35,922 nucleotides of DNA from an uncultured Oscillospiraceae bacterium (GCA_947627285.1 CANQVL010000030.1:1-35922); one strand, 5' to 3'. Shown: positions 1 through 11,558, numbered from the stretch's first letter. Numbers and translations are program-made. Notes: a model not told the origin generated them from the letters alone.

Positions 1-683
1 TGGTAGGAGCAGCCCGTCTCCCGAACCAGCTCCAGATCCCGCTCCACCTGCCGCCACTCGCTCTCCGGGTCGTTGCCCACAAGTCCGTGGGCGCGGGCGT
101 AGGCACATTCGTTCACCGACCAGCCCTTTCTGAGAAGGCTCTCGTCCTCGGCGTGGGCGACGATGGGCTTTCCCAGGTCGCGGGCAAGCTCCATGGCGCG
201 GCGCATAAGGCTCTCGGACTGGACGCCGCGTCCGTCGTCGGAAAAGCCCGCCACATAGGGCGCCGTCTCCTCCAGGTCCGCAAGCTCCGCGCCCCGCTCG
301 CCCCTTGTAATGGCTCCGTATGGACGGACCGTCACGGCGGCGTCCCGGTTTATGATGTCCAGCTGTGTTTTCAAGCTGTCCGGGCTGTCCGGCACGGGTT
401 TCAGGTTTGGCATGGAGCAGACGGCGGTATAGCCGCCCCGCGCCGCGGCGAGAGTGCCGGTGCGCACCGTCTCCTTGTACTCAAAGCCCGGCTCCCTGAG
501 GTGTACGTGGGGGTCGATGAGCCCCGGCAGGGCGTGGGCGCCGTTAAAATCAAAAACGGCAGCGTCACCGCCAACTAAGAGCCCCTGCCCCATGGCGGCA
601 ACGTTGCCATCGACGATCAAGATGTCCGCCCTCTGAAAGGCGTTTTGGTAAAATACGTTGAGATTTTTTAAAAGGAATTTCAT
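1..683 (-). CDS. pyrC: Dihydroorotase, class I (N-terminal part, runs off the left edge)
   Basis: Only about 227 N-terminal codons are in the window. Dihydroorotase cyclises N-carbamoyl-aspartate to dihydroorotate, the third step of pyrimidine synthesis, in the cytoplasm. The translation shows the class I metal motif DPHVHLREPG near residue 54, followed by FEYKET, the substrate-side segment MPNLKPVPDSP, and a later AHAEDE that carries a metal-ligand histidine. The N-terminus MKFLLKNLNV is the small beta-sandwich strand usual for the amidohydrolase superfamily. The ATG at 683 has a GGAGG four to five bases upstream. It lies 77 bases downstream of the aminotransferase gene on the same strand and may be cotranscribed with it. 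A hydantoinase or allantoinase is less likely because of the HLREPG motif. Confidence 0.9.
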   Translation of the reverse strand, partial: MKFLLKNLNVFYQNAFQRADILIVDGNVAAMGQGLLVGGDAAVFDFNGAHALPGLIDPHVHLREPGFEYKETVRTGTLAAARGGYTAVCSMPNLKPVPDSPDSLKTQLDIINRDAAVTVRPYGAITRGERGAELADLEETAPYVAGFSDDGRGVQSESLMRRAMELARDLGKPIVAHAEDESLLRKGWSVNECAYARAHGLVGNDPESEWRQVERDLELVRETGCSY

Positions 684-730
684 AAAGCCTCCGTTCTGAG
701 GTGGGAGATAGGTGAAGGGCAGTCGTGGAA

Positions 731-756
731 TGCCCTCCCCCCGTAGGGGGAAGGCA
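731..756 (-). terminator. GC-rich hairpin between aminotransferase and pyrC
   Basis: An imperfect inverted repeat with C and G runs around a TAC loop lies in the 77-base gap between the two genes. No T-run follows on the minus strand, so it is more likely a pause or RNA-stability hairpin than an efficient terminator. Confidence 0.3.
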
Positions 757-760
757 CATT

Positions 761-2011
761 TTAACTGTGGCGCTCTTTTATTACTGAAAACGCCTCGTCA
801 GCCACCTCAAGCGTGTCCTCGATGTCCTCGTCGGTGAGGCTGGCGTTGATGAAGTGGTTGTGGTGGTTGGTGAAAAAGACGCCCCGCTTGACGCACTCGG
901 CTATCCACTCCTGGTGGAGCATGAGGGTGGGGTCGTCGGCGATGCGCAGATAGAATAGGCTGGGCACGCCGGAGACGTGCAGGTCGTAGCCGTATTTCAG
1001 CGCCGTGGCGATGAGCCCGTTTTTCAGCTTTGTGCCTTGGTCGATGAGGAGCTGCGGGCAATTGAGGCGCTTCATCTTCTGTATGCAGGCTATCCCCGCG
1101 GCGAAGGGCACGGCGCTCATCCAGTAGGAGCCCGTGAAGCTCAAGGATGACACGGCGTTTTTCAAAAACTCCTGTCCGCACAGCGCCGAGACGTTGTAGC
1201 CGTTGGCAAGGGCCTTGCAGAAGCAGATGAGGTCCGCCTTGAAGCCGAAATAGTGGTCGGAGCCCGCGATGTCAAGCCGGAAGCCGGCGCGCACGTCGTC
1301 GATTATCAGCACTGTCCCGGTGTCGTCGCAGAGCTTGCGCACCTTCTGCCAGAAGCCCCGGGCTGGGAGCTCGTTGTCCGCGAAGTTGCCGTGCATATAG
1401 GGCTGGGCGATGACACAGGCGATCTCGCCCTTGTTTTGCTCGAAGACCTCCTGGAGGCCGTCAAAGTCGTTCCAGGTGACGTAGAGGTTGTTCGCCACGT
1501 CCTCCTCCAGGATCCCGGCGTAGTCTATCTTCTGGGTCCAGGGGGAGACGCCGTGGTAGTAGCCCTTGAAGAAGACTATCTTCTTCCTGTGGGTGTAGGC
1601 GCGGGCGGTCATCACGGCGCATGTGGTGACGTCGTTGCCGTTCTTGGCGAAAAACGCCCAGTCGGCGCAGTTGACAGTCTCCACCAGGAGATCCGCGAAG
1701 TCTATCATCACGGGGTTGGGGAGGGTGGTGCAGTCGGAGATCGCCCGCTGCCTCGCCGCCGCCTCGTCCACGTCCGGGTCGTTGTAGCCCAAAACGTTGG
1801 GGCCGTATGCCGCCATGTAGTCGATGAACTTGTTCCCGTCCAGGTCCCAGAGGTAGCTCCCCTGGGCGCGGGAGGAGTAGAGGGGGAACGCCTCCACGGG
1901 GATGTAGCACCCCTCGGCGGGACCCTGATGACCGTAGATGCCGGAGGGGATTATCTTGCAGGCGCGCTCAAAGGCGGCGCGGGACTTGGGATATTCGTAA
2001 ACCTTTTTCAT
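761..2011 (-). CDS. Class III PLP-dependent aminotransferase (glutamate-1-semialdehyde aminomutase-like)
   Basis: 416 residues, the usual length for fold-type I class III aminotransferases. Visible family features are LWDLDGNKFIDYMAAYGPNVLGYNDP near residue 55, the PLP-phosphate region FFAKNGNDVTTCAVMTAR near 121, YYHGVSPW near 152, the cofactor aspartate in VLIIDDVRAGFR near 235, and the candidate Schiff-base lysine in ICFCKALANGYNVSALCG near 265. The architecture resembles HemL-type aminomutases, but no tetrapyrrole gene is nearby. The substrate therefore cannot be assigned. The ATG has a GAGGTGAGAG ribosome site and follows the SCP2-like gene by nine bases, so the two form an operon and may act on the same small molecule (inference). 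Confidence 0.85.
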   Translation of the reverse strand: MKKVYEYPKSRAAFERACKIIPSGIYGHQGPAEGCYIPVEAFPLYSSRAQGSYLWDLDGNKFIDYMAAYGPNVLGYNDPDVDEAAARQRAISDCTTLPNPVMIDFADLLVETVNCADWAFFAKNGNDVTTCAVMTARAYTHRKKIVFFKGYYHGVSPWTQKIDYAGILEEDVANNLYVTWNDFDGLQEVFEQNKGEIACVIAQPYMHGNFADNELPARGFWQKVRKLCDDTGTVLIIDDVRAGFRLDIAGSDHYFGFKADLICFCKALANGYNVSALCGQEFLKNAVSSLSFTGSYWMSAVPFAAGIACIQKMKRLNCPQLLIDQGTKLKNGLIATALKYGYDLHVSGVPSLFYLRIADDPTLMLHQEWIAECVKRGVFFTNHHNHFINASLTDEDIEDTLEVADEAFSVIKERHS

Positions 2012-2020
2012 ACTCTCACC

Positions 2021-2773
2021 TCACGCCAGATACATGGACACCCGGTCCAGTATCCTGTTCACATTGTCCACCATGGAGATCATGCCGCTCATGCGCACAA
2101 GCCCCTGCCCGACGCACACGACGCCGTTCACCTTCCCGTCAAAGAGGTCCCTGGCGGCGCGCATGGAGGTGAACACCATGCAGCTCGTGGGCGTCTCGGT
2201 GGGGGTGTGGACGGCAGTCAATACGTGGTCCCGGGCGTGTATGTAACCCTCAGGGCCGCCCTCTATGGCAAGGCGCACATCGCCGTCCACGATGTAGGAG
2301 GCGGAGGCCCTGCCCACCTTGTCCTCGTCGCCGATTTGGGCGATGGCGTCAAGTATGAGGTGGAACATGATGGTGGTGCTTATCTCGAAAAACTGCGGGT
2401 CCTCCAGCGCGCCCTCCGCGGGGCGAAGGTACTCGGTGAGCTTGTCCGTGAGCTTTGTGAACTCGTGGAGCAGAAAGCCTATCTTGGTGAAGCCCTTTGA
2501 GGGGATCGGGGTCACTGTGCCATCAATGAGGCCGTTGAATTTTTTGCAAGAGGAGAAGGGGAGCTTTATGTCGCACCTTTCAATACCCGGCGTAACCGTA
2601 CACGCCCCGCCGGAGAAGCGTATCGTGCCCTCGGGCCCGTCCTTGACAGAGATCCCGATGGAGATCTCCTTGCCCTCGATGAGCTTTTTGCACTCCCCGT
2701 CCAGCTCGCACAGCTTCGCCAGCCCCCCGAGGACCGCGTGGAGATTTATAAACGCCAGTGTCCGCTCGTCCAT
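2021..2773 (-). CDS. SCP2-like sterol-transfer-fold protein, function unknown
   Basis: 250 residues with no signal peptide or membrane segment. Residues about 35-115 have the strand pattern of SCP2 lipid-binding domains: EGTIRFSGG, then DIKLPFSSCKKFNGLIDGT, then a proline-glycine turn and a long helix. The C-terminal half (about 130-250) is not recognised. It contains VDGDVRLAIEGGPEGYIHARDH and a helix ending in DRVSMYLA. It is the first gene of an operon with the class III aminotransferase and has a promoter at 2811-2839. A role in binding a hydrophobic substrate or cofactor is only inferred from the fold. The family call is moderate. Confidence 0.55.
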   Translation of the reverse strand: MDERTLAFINLHAVLGGLAKLCELDGECKKLIEGKEISIGISVKDGPEGTIRFSGGACTVTPGIERCDIKLPFSSCKKFNGLIDGTVTPIPSKGFTKIGFLLHEFTKLTDKLTEYLRPAEGALEDPQFFEISTTIMFHLILDAIAQIGDEDKVGRASASYIVDGDVRLAIEGGPEGYIHARDHVLTAVHTPTETPTSCMVFTSMRAARDLFDGKVNGVVCVGQGLVRMSGMISMVDNVNRILDRVSMYLA

Positions 2774-2810
2774 AAGACCGCCTCCGTTTCTGATTAGCGT
2801 AATTGAAGAT

Positions 2811-2839
2811 ATTATAAATCAATCAAGCCGTTAATTCAA
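2811..2839 (-). promoter_or_regulatory. Sigma-A promoter of the SCP2-like/aminotransferase operon
   Basis: Read on the minus strand: -35 TTGAAT at 2839-2834, a 17-base spacer, and -10 TATAAT at 2816-2811. Transcription would start about 30 bases before the SCP2-like ATG. Confidence 0.8.
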
Positions 2840-2868
2840 GCCCCGCAACTGGAAAAAGCACCGTCAAA

Positions 2869-2902
2869 GAGCACAAAAAACGGCGGACCGAAAGGTCCGC
2901 CG
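2869..2902 (-). terminator. Intrinsic terminator after the anti-sigma gene
   Basis: A perfect nine-base stem CGGCGGACC/GGTCCGCCG with loop GAAA lies at 2881-2902. On the minus strand it is followed by TTTTTT at 2880-2875. It ends the sigma/anti-sigma transcript. Confidence 0.9.
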
Positions 2903-2916
2903 CAGCGTGGTGTTTT

Positions 2917-4695
2917 TTAATCATCCCAATCTCTTTCGTGCTCGAGAATCGAGCCGGTGGAGGCGTCTATTTTGTATTCGTACTCGTAGCCGTTGGATTT
3001 GAATTCCACCTCGTACACAAGCCTTCCGTCGTCGTAGTCGCGCTCGCACTTCACTCTTGACGCCTGCCCCTCGGTGATGCCGGCGTGGGTGAAGGCGGCG
3101 GATTTGGCGGCGTCGGCGCCGATGTCGGAGGTCTGGGCGGCGGTCCCGGTGGAGTGGTGGTCGTCATCGTGGTGAAGGTCAATAAGCTCCGTCTCGAACT
3201 TTACGATTTCCCCGGTGGCGGCGTCCACGGTTATGTCGTACTCGGTGGAGCCGGAGTAAAGCTCTATCTCGTACTCAAGCCGCCCGTCGTCGTACTCTCT
3301 CTGGCACTTGAGCCATACCGCGTCAGAGGCGGAGACGCCCGCCTTCTTGAGGGCCGCCTCCTTCGCGGCGTCAGCGCCGATGTCGCCGTTGGGGGCGGTG
3401 GCGGAGCCCGTGCCGGGTGTGCCCGTGTTGGACGTGCCGGAGCTCTGACCGCCGGCGGTGCCGGGCTCGGCGGGCTTGACATAGCGGGTGTCCTCCCGCC
3501 TGACTGCGCCGGTGGAGGCGTCCACGTCGTAGTCGAACTCATAGCCGGAGCACCAGAACTCCACGTCGTAGTCGTTGTCCTCCCGGTCATACTCCACGCT
3601 CTTGCCCGCGATTTCCTGTCCCGCCAGCTCCGGGTGCTTTTCGCCGAAATACGCAAGGGCCGCGTTCAGGGCGTCGTCGGAGGATACGGCGGTGGCCGTC
3701 CCCGCGCCTGTGCCGGAGGGGGCGGGCTGCTCCCGGGAGACGATGTCGGGCTGACCGCTGATTATCTCGCCGGTGAAGGCGTCCACCATGTACTCGTACT
3801 CCCTGCCGTTCCAGAAGATGTCCACCTCGTAGTTGGGCACCACGTCGTCAAGCTCGGGGTCCACGAAGCCGGCGGGGGAGTCCAGCTCCAAAACGCCGGC
3901 GTACTCCCCCGCTATGCGGGAGGCCTCGCTTTTGCCGATGGGCATGGCGGGGGCGCCGAGCCTTATGAGGTCGCGGAGCTCCTCAACGGTGAGTTGGGCG
4001 AGCCTGTCGAACTCAAGGGAGGGGTTCAGGGCGATGACCTGGTTTATATACGCCGCCTTGCCGGAGGAGATGTTGTTCTGCTGTGCCTGTTTATTGAGGT
4101 CCGCGTCCACGGTCATGCTCTGGCTCAAAACGCCGGCGGAGCTGGAGGCGGTCTGCAAAACGCCGTCCACCTCTGCCACAAGCTTCGCCTGGAGGCTCGC
4201 GCCGCGCTGGGTGTCGTTGTCCTCCACGGATATGAGTATGGCGGAGCTGAGGCTGTCAAGGTAGCCGCTCTTGACGATGGCGCCCACGATGGCGTTCACC
4301 GCCACGCTGACCTTGGCGCCCTCCAGATCGGCGCCGCCGCCCATGGAGGCGAGGATGTCCTGTCCCTCGGCGTTGAGGCCCCTGCAGGAGAGGACCTTTT
4401 CGTTTCTGTTGACTCTGAGCTCTATGCTGGGGTTCACGTCCAGCGACACGACTGTCGCCACAGAGTAATTTTGTCCGTAGTAGAAGCCGCCCGCCCCTGC
4501 CACGAGCACAAGCGCCAGGCATGCGGCGACTATACCTATCCAACGGTTCCTTCTCTTACCTGTCTTTTCCACAATATTCACGGCTCCTTTCCGGTCGTCT
4601 ATCTCCGAGAGGAGCTTCGATAAGCCGTCGGGCGCTGTGTTTTCCACGGCCTTGCGGATCTTCAGCTCAATTTCCCTGTCGGTCACGCGGCTCAC
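2917..4695 (-). CDS. RsgI-like membrane anti-sigma factor with four PepSY repeats
   Basis: 592 residues. The N-terminal 50 are cytoplasmic and charged. One membrane segment lies at about 51-73 (GIVAACLALVLVAGAGGFYY). Residues about 80-250 match the extracytoplasmic middle domain of RsgI-type anti-sigma factors, starting VVSLDVNPSIELRVNRNEKV. Four PepSY-like domains follow at about 255-313, 339-400, 439-501 and 525-589, each ending in a strand pair with D-A-x-T-G. Gly/Thr/Ser linkers join them, with a His-Asp cluster LHHDDDHH at 507-514. Its start overlaps the ECF sigma gene by four bases, the standard sigma/anti-sigma arrangement. It should hold that sigma factor at the membrane until an outside signal is sensed. 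What the PepSY array binds or inhibits is unknown. Confidence 0.85.
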   Translation of the reverse strand: MSRVTDREIELKIRKAVENTAPDGLSKLLSEIDDRKGAVNIVEKTGKRRNRWIGIVAACLALVLVAGAGGFYYGQNYSVATVVSLDVNPSIELRVNRNEKVLSCRGLNAEGQDILASMGGGADLEGAKVSVAVNAIVGAIVKSGYLDSLSSAILISVEDNDTQRGASLQAKLVAEVDGVLQTASSSAGVLSQSMTVDADLNKQAQQNNISSGKAAYINQVIALNPSLEFDRLAQLTVEELRDLIRLGAPAMPIGKSEASRIAGEYAGVLELDSPAGFVDPELDDVVPNYEVDIFWNGREYEYMVDAFTGEIISGQPDIVSREQPAPSGTGAGTATAVSSDDALNAALAYFGEKHPELAGQEIAGKSVEYDREDNDYDVEFWCSGYEFDYDVDASTGAVRREDTRYVKPAEPGTAGGQSSGTSNTGTPGTGSATAPNGDIGADAAKEAALKKAGVSASDAVWLKCQREYDDGRLEYEIELYSGSTEYDITVDAATGEIVKFETELIDLHHDDDHHSTGTAAQTSDIGADAAKSAAFTHAGITEGQASRVKCERDYDDGRLVYEVEFKSNGYEYEYKIDASTGSILEHERDWDD

Positions 4696-5249
4696 TCTCC
4701 TTCCATTATCCCGCGCAGCTTTTCAATGGCGCGGCGGTATTTTGACAGGACCGTGCCCAGGGGCAGGTCAAGGAGCTTTGCTATTTCCCGGTGCTTCATC
4801 CCCGAGACGGCGTGGAGCACCACTATCTGCCGCTCGTCGGGTTTTAGCCTCCCCAGCGCCGTTTGAAGGACCTCCCTGTCCTCCGCCGAGGCGTCGGACC
4901 GGGCGGGTATCGCCGCCCACTCCTCGTCGGTGAGGGTGGCGCCGCGCTTTTCCCTGCGAAGCTCCATGAGACAGAGATTGCGGGTGACGGTGAGGATCCA
5001 CGCCATGGGCGTGCCCCGCGGGCGGTAGCTTGAGGCGTAGTCCCATATCCTGAGGAACGCGTCGTGGCAAAGCTCCTCGCTCCGTCCGGCATCGCCCGTC
5101 ACGGTCAGCGCCGTCGCGTAGACCGCCGCGCGTGTGCGCCCGTAGAGCCGGGAAAACGCGTCCCTGTCTCCCTTTGCCGTCAGCTCCAGCAGCCGCTCGA
5201 GTTCAGCCGCGGGAGCCTCCGGCTCCATCGTCTCTTCCATGTTTTTCAC
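4692..5249 (-). CDS. ECF-type RNA polymerase sigma factor
   Basis: 185 residues, typical ECF length. Region 2 spans about 35-100, with AFSRLYGRTRAAVYATALTV, EELCHDAFLRIWDYASSYRP and AWILTVTRNLCLMELRR. Region 4 spans about 125-180, with LKPDERQIVVLHAVSGMKHREIAKLLDLPLGTVLSKYRRAIEKLR as the helix-turn-helix. The ATG has an AGGAG site. It is followed with an ATGA-type overlap by the RsgI-like anti-sigma gene, its likely inhibitor. No clear sigma-A promoter is visible upstream, so autoregulation is plausible but unproven. The regulon is unknown. Confidence 0.92.
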   Translation of the reverse strand: MKNMEETMEPEAPAAELERLLELTAKGDRDAFSRLYGRTRAAVYATALTVTGDAGRSEELCHDAFLRIWDYASSYRPRGTPMAWILTVTRNLCLMELRREKRGATLTDEEWAAIPARSDASAEDREVLQTALGRLKPDERQIVVLHAVSGMKHREIAKLLDLPLGTVLSKYRRAIEKLRGIMEGE

Positions 5250-5315
5250 TCCTGTCGCTTAAGTAATGCGCTGAGGGGGGTATTTTATTGCAAGGCAATA
5301 AAGGAAACTTTTTAA

Positions 5316-6153
5316 TTTTTTTCTTTTTTCGGCGGCCTGCCGATGGGGTCCCCGCGGGTGCGGGGACGGGGGGTCTTCTTTTCTCATCTTTTTCTCCGAA
5401 ATGAGAAAAAGATGAGTAAAAGAAGCAAAAGAGAGAAAAAGAATTTTTTATTTTGGGTCGGCAGAAGCATGTTTCGCCCTACCGTATTGTCGGCGGGTCG
5501 GCTCCCGCTGTCTAAAACTTTCACGCACGGGCAGAAGATACGGCGCGCGGGTTCCAAGACTGAATTGCACAGTCTCCGAAATCGCTCAGCCGCTTAACGT
5601 GGTCGGTAATTAGTACGCCCTGCCCTCCAATTGCGCCGCGCTTTGTGGGTAGTTGTCGGGTGGAATGTTTCAGCACCGCTCCTACACGGCGTCTGCTGCC
5701 GCGTCTGTATTTTAACGCCCTGCTCCTACATCCGCGCCCATGGCTTCGCCATAGGGCGCTGCGACGCGCAAACAAAAAAGCGGCATCAGCCGCCACCGCT
5801 AAAAATGTCCCCACGGGGACAGCCGCGCCAGCGGCAGAGGCTCAGGAAATTTTCCGCCATCGGAAAATTTCCGTTCCCGTCCCCCGTCGCACCCGCTGCC
5901 GATAGAACAGCCCCCGGGGGTTCTCCACATAGGGGGCCGCGGCCCCCTGTGTGGTCGTTTTTAAAAGGGGATTGTCAAGGGGGAAAATCGAAATCCCCCT
6001 TGACTCGCTTTTCTCTCCTTTGTTACTTTCCTCTCTTTTGGCGAAACCAAAAGAGAGGAAAGTAAATCCCCCGCCATTTAATGGCGGAATCATTATAAAG
6101 AGCCCCGCGGCTTCGGAGCGCCCGCGCCCCATAAGGGCGGACACCTTATAAAT
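5316..6153. repeat. Gene-free island of successive strong hairpins
   Basis: No convincing gene lies between the ECF gene and atpC. The stretch holds many inverted repeats: an eight-base stem at 5348-5367, about 22 base pairs with one bulge at 5375-5425 (loop CGAAAT), a perfect 12-base stem at 5845-5872, a GC-rich arm pair at 5925-5954, a perfect 10-base stem at 5974-6004, a perfect 19-base stem at 6023-6065 (loop CGAAA), and an eight-base stem at 6071-6087. The two outer long hairpins are each followed, reading inward, by related A/G-rich tracts in opposite orientation. This gives the island loosely inverted ends. It may also terminate the atp operon. Its origin is unknown. Confidence 0.65.
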
Positions 6154-6561
6154 TTATCTCCCCTGAGCCACGCTCTTCCTCACCAGCGCCCGTTTGAGCT
6201 TCGCCTCGGCGACGGCAAGCTCATGGTCCGACAGCTTATCCCGCCGCGCCAGCTTATCCTCCGCCTCCGCGCGGGCCCTTTCGGCGCGGTCGGCGTCGAT
6301 CTCGTCCGACCACTCAAAGGTCGTTGGCACAAGCTTCACGTCGTTGTCCTGCACCGACAGCATCCCGCCGATACACGCCGCGCGCCGCGTCTTGCCGTCC
6401 GCCGTTATCCTCGCCTCGCCCATACCCAGGGCGGTGAGGTAATTTATGTGGTTGGGCAGTATGCACACGTCCCCCTCCACCGAGCGGACCGTGAGGCTCT
6501 GCGCCTCGCCTGAGAACATCAGCCCGTCGGGGGTCACCACCTGAAGGTTGAAGGAAGCCAT
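6154..6561 (-). CDS. atpC: F1Fo ATP synthase epsilon subunit
   Basis: 135 residues, normal length. The N-terminal beta-sandwich starts MASFNLQVVTPDGLMFSGEAQSLTVRSVEGDVCILPNH, the standard epsilon pattern. The C-terminal helical hairpin (about 88-135) is rich in Ala, Arg, Glu and Lys. It is part of the central stalk and regulates ATP hydrolysis. It is the last gene of the operon, one base after atpD. Confidence 0.96.
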   Translation of the reverse strand: MASFNLQVVTPDGLMFSGEAQSLTVRSVEGDVCILPNHINYLTALGMGEARITADGKTRRAACIGGMLSVQDNDVKLVPTTFEWSDEIDADRAERARAEAEDKLARRDKLSDHELAVAEAKLKRALVRKSVAQGR

Positions 6562-6562
6562 T

Positions 6563-7954
<1,392 letters not shown>

Positions 7955-7998
7955 TCAAATCACTCCTTGAAATAAGGATTATCCTCAGCTCTTCGCCT

Positions 7999-8850
7999 TT
8001 ATGATGAAGTAGACCCGGCGACTATCTCTGTAATTTCCTGCGTGATTGCTCCCTGCCTCGCCCTGTTGTATTTCAGCGACAGATTGCCTATCATCTCCTC
8101 GGCGTTCTTCGTCGCCGAGTCCATGGCGGTGCGCCGCGCCCCCTGCTCGGAGGCTATGCACTCGCAAAGCGCGCCGTAAATGAGTCCTCCCAGATACTCC
8201 GGAACGACGGTGTTGAAAAGCGCCTCGCCGTTCGGCTCGTATATCGTCTCGCTGGAGGGCCTCGCCCCCACGACACCCGTCCCGTGGAGGGGCAGGGCGT
8301 CCATCACCGTGGGTTCCTGGACAAGTATGGATACGAATCCCGTGTAAACAATGTGTATCTCGTCAAACTCCCCGGCGGTGTACCTGCCGCACAGGTCCCG
8401 CGCCAGGGTGAAGCAGTCGGAGACGGACACGTCCCCCGCCTCAAAATAGGCGTCGGTGAGTATGTCGAACCCGTGGGCACGGAAGCTCTCCACGGCCTTT
8501 TTGCCCACCGGCACCACCGTCACGTTCCGCCCCGCCATCCGCGCCTCGGCGAGCTTGAGGACGTTGTGGTTGTAGCCCCCCGCGAGCCCCCTGTCGCCGG
8601 CGATGACCACCCAGCAGGACCTTTTTACCTCCCGCGCCTCCAGATAGGGCGAGGAGAGCCCCGCCGAGCTCTCGGCTATGCGGCACACGGTGTCGTAAAG
8701 CGTCTCAAAATACGGCCTGCTCCGCGCCACGTTCTCCTGGGCGCGGCGGAGCTTGGAGGCCGCCACCATCTCCATGGCCTTCGTTATCTGCTTTGTGCTC
8801 TCCATGCTCCGGATGCGAAGCTTTATTTCCTTCATGGAAACTCCGGCCAT
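7999..8850 (-). CDS. atpG: F1 ATP synthase gamma subunit
   Basis: 283 residues, typical length. It is the rotating central shaft. The conserved N-terminal coiled coil reads MKEIKLRIRSMESTKQITKAMEMVAASKLRRAQ, and the C-terminal helix includes TAMDSATKNAEEMIGNLSLKYNRARQGAITQEITEIVAG. The ATG at 8850 (MAGVSMKEI) has AAAGGTGG upstream. The internal ATG at 8835 is an alternative start. It follows atpA by 19 bases. Confidence 0.97.
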   Translation of the reverse strand: MAGVSMKEIKLRIRSMESTKQITKAMEMVAASKLRRAQENVARSRPYFETLYDTVCRIAESSAGLSSPYLEAREVKRSCWVVIAGDRGLAGGYNHNVLKLAEARMAGRNVTVVPVGKKAVESFRAHGFDILTDAYFEAGDVSVSDCFTLARDLCGRYTAGEFDEIHIVYTGFVSILVQEPTVMDALPLHGTGVVGARPSSETIYEPNGEALFNTVVPEYLGGLIYGALCECIASEQGARRTAMDSATKNAEEMIGNLSLKYNRARQGAITQEITEIVAGSTSS

Positions 8851-8869
8851 AAGCGGTCACCACCTTTAC

Positions 8870-10390
<1,521 letters not shown>

Positions 10391-10416
10391 CTACAATTTA
10401 TTGGGCGTTCGGGGCG

Positions 10417-10956
10417 TCAAAGCACCGTCTCCCGAAGTCCCCTGCCGATCCTGTCAAGCCTGTCCTTCACGGTGCCGTCAATGCGCCTGCCGCCGCACTC
10501 AAGGCGCATACCGCCCAGAAGCGACGGGTCAACCACCGCCCGGAGCTCGATTTTCTTCCCGAACACCCGGGCAAGCTTTTCCACAAGCCGCTTCCGCGTC
10601 TCGGGCTTCAGCTCAACGGCGGTGTACGCCGTGACCTCAAGGATACCGTTGTCCTCGTTGTACCGCTCCCTGTATGCCCTCGCGCAGTCGGCAAACTCCC
10701 TTACGGCTCCCCTGTCCACAAGCAGCTTCAAAAACCCCGCCACATACGGGTGTACCGAACCGCCAAGGCTCTCGTCCACGGCGTTCCTGCGCTCCTCCTT
10801 CGTTACGGAGGGGGTGGAGAGGAGCTTTATATACTCCGGGTTCTCCGCGAAGATTTTGGCGCAGGCGTCAAGCTCGGCGAGTATCCTCCCGCCCAGCTTC
10901 TCCTCGGCGGCAAGCTCATAGAGCGACCCGCCGTAGGTCCTGGCAAGGTCAGTCAT
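10417..10956 (-). CDS. atpH: ATP synthase delta subunit
   Basis: 179 residues. It is the peripheral-stalk connector between F1 and subunit b. The N-terminus is helical (ARTYGGSLYELAAEEKL) and the C-terminus ends in the family pattern VDPSLLGGMRLECGGRRIDGTVKDRLDRI. The ATG at 10956 is chosen because an AGGTGAG site sits about five bases upstream. A GTG at 10965 is the alternative. It overlaps the end of atpF by eight bases, which suggests coupled translation. Confidence 0.93.
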   Translation of the reverse strand: MTDLARTYGGSLYELAAEEKLGGRILAELDACAKIFAENPEYIKLLSTPSVTKEERRNAVDESLGGSVHPYVAGFLKLLVDRGAVREFADCARAYRERYNEDNGILEVTAYTAVELKPETRKRLVEKLARVFGKKIELRAVVDPSLLGGMRLECGGRRIDGTVKDRLDRIGRGLRETVL

Positions 10957-11458
10957 CGCTCTCACCTAATTTCCCGATGAACTCCGAAACCAGCCTCTCG
11001 TGGTCGGCGGCTGTTATCTCCCTGCCCACCACCTCCTGGGCGATGGTCACGGAGATGGAGGAGATCTCGTTTTTCACCTCGTTGAGGGCCTTTTTCTTCT
11101 CCTGGGCGATGTCCGCCTCAGCCTTGGACATGATCGCCGCCGCCTCGCCCTTCGCCTCGGCGATTATCTCCCGCTCCCGCTTCTGGGCGCGGGAAACAGC
11201 GTCGCGCATGATCTCGTCCCTCTCTGCCCTGGCGGAGCTCAGGTGCTCGGCGTAGTCCGCCTCCAGCTTCGCCGCCTCGGTCCTGGAGCTTTCGGCGTCG
11301 GCGTACATATCGTCGATCTCCTTCTGGCGCTCATCTATCATCTTCTTCACGGGCTTGAAAAGGAACTTTTTCAAAATGAGGAAGGTGATTATCATGTTGC
11401 AGAAGGTAAAGAGCGCGGTCCACGGGTTTATCCCGATTATCTGCTCAAATCCCGTCAT
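10949..11458 (-). CDS. atpF: ATP synthase subunit b
   Basis: 169 residues. One N-terminal membrane segment (about 13-30, NPWTALFTFCNMIITFLILKKFLF) is followed by a long charged helix with heptad character, the peripheral stalk that ties Fo to F1. It overlaps atpH by eight bases and starts 100 bases after atpE. Confidence 0.95.
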   Translation of the reverse strand: MTGFEQIIGINPWTALFTFCNMIITFLILKKFLFKPVKKMIDERQKEIDDMYADAESSRTEAAKLEADYAEHLSSARAERDEIMRDAVSRAQKREREIIAEAKGEAAAIMSKAEADIAQEKKKALNEVKNEISSISVTIAQEVVGREITAADHERLVSEFIGKLGESDD

Positions 11459-11558
11459 AGTACCGCTCCTTTCTACTTCACTTCAAATGTGCGGCGGCCT
11501 CCGGTCCGCGCGGAATAGGCGCGGAGCCGGCGGATACCGTCCTTCGTTGATTTTGGGA

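Noticed and set aside
3085-4623. Long plus-strand open frame over the anti-sigma gene
   Set aside because: Gly/Val-rich antisense shadow of a GC-rich gene, with no family features and no ribosome site. The same applies to other long opposite frames, such as 6548-7975 and 27303-28589.
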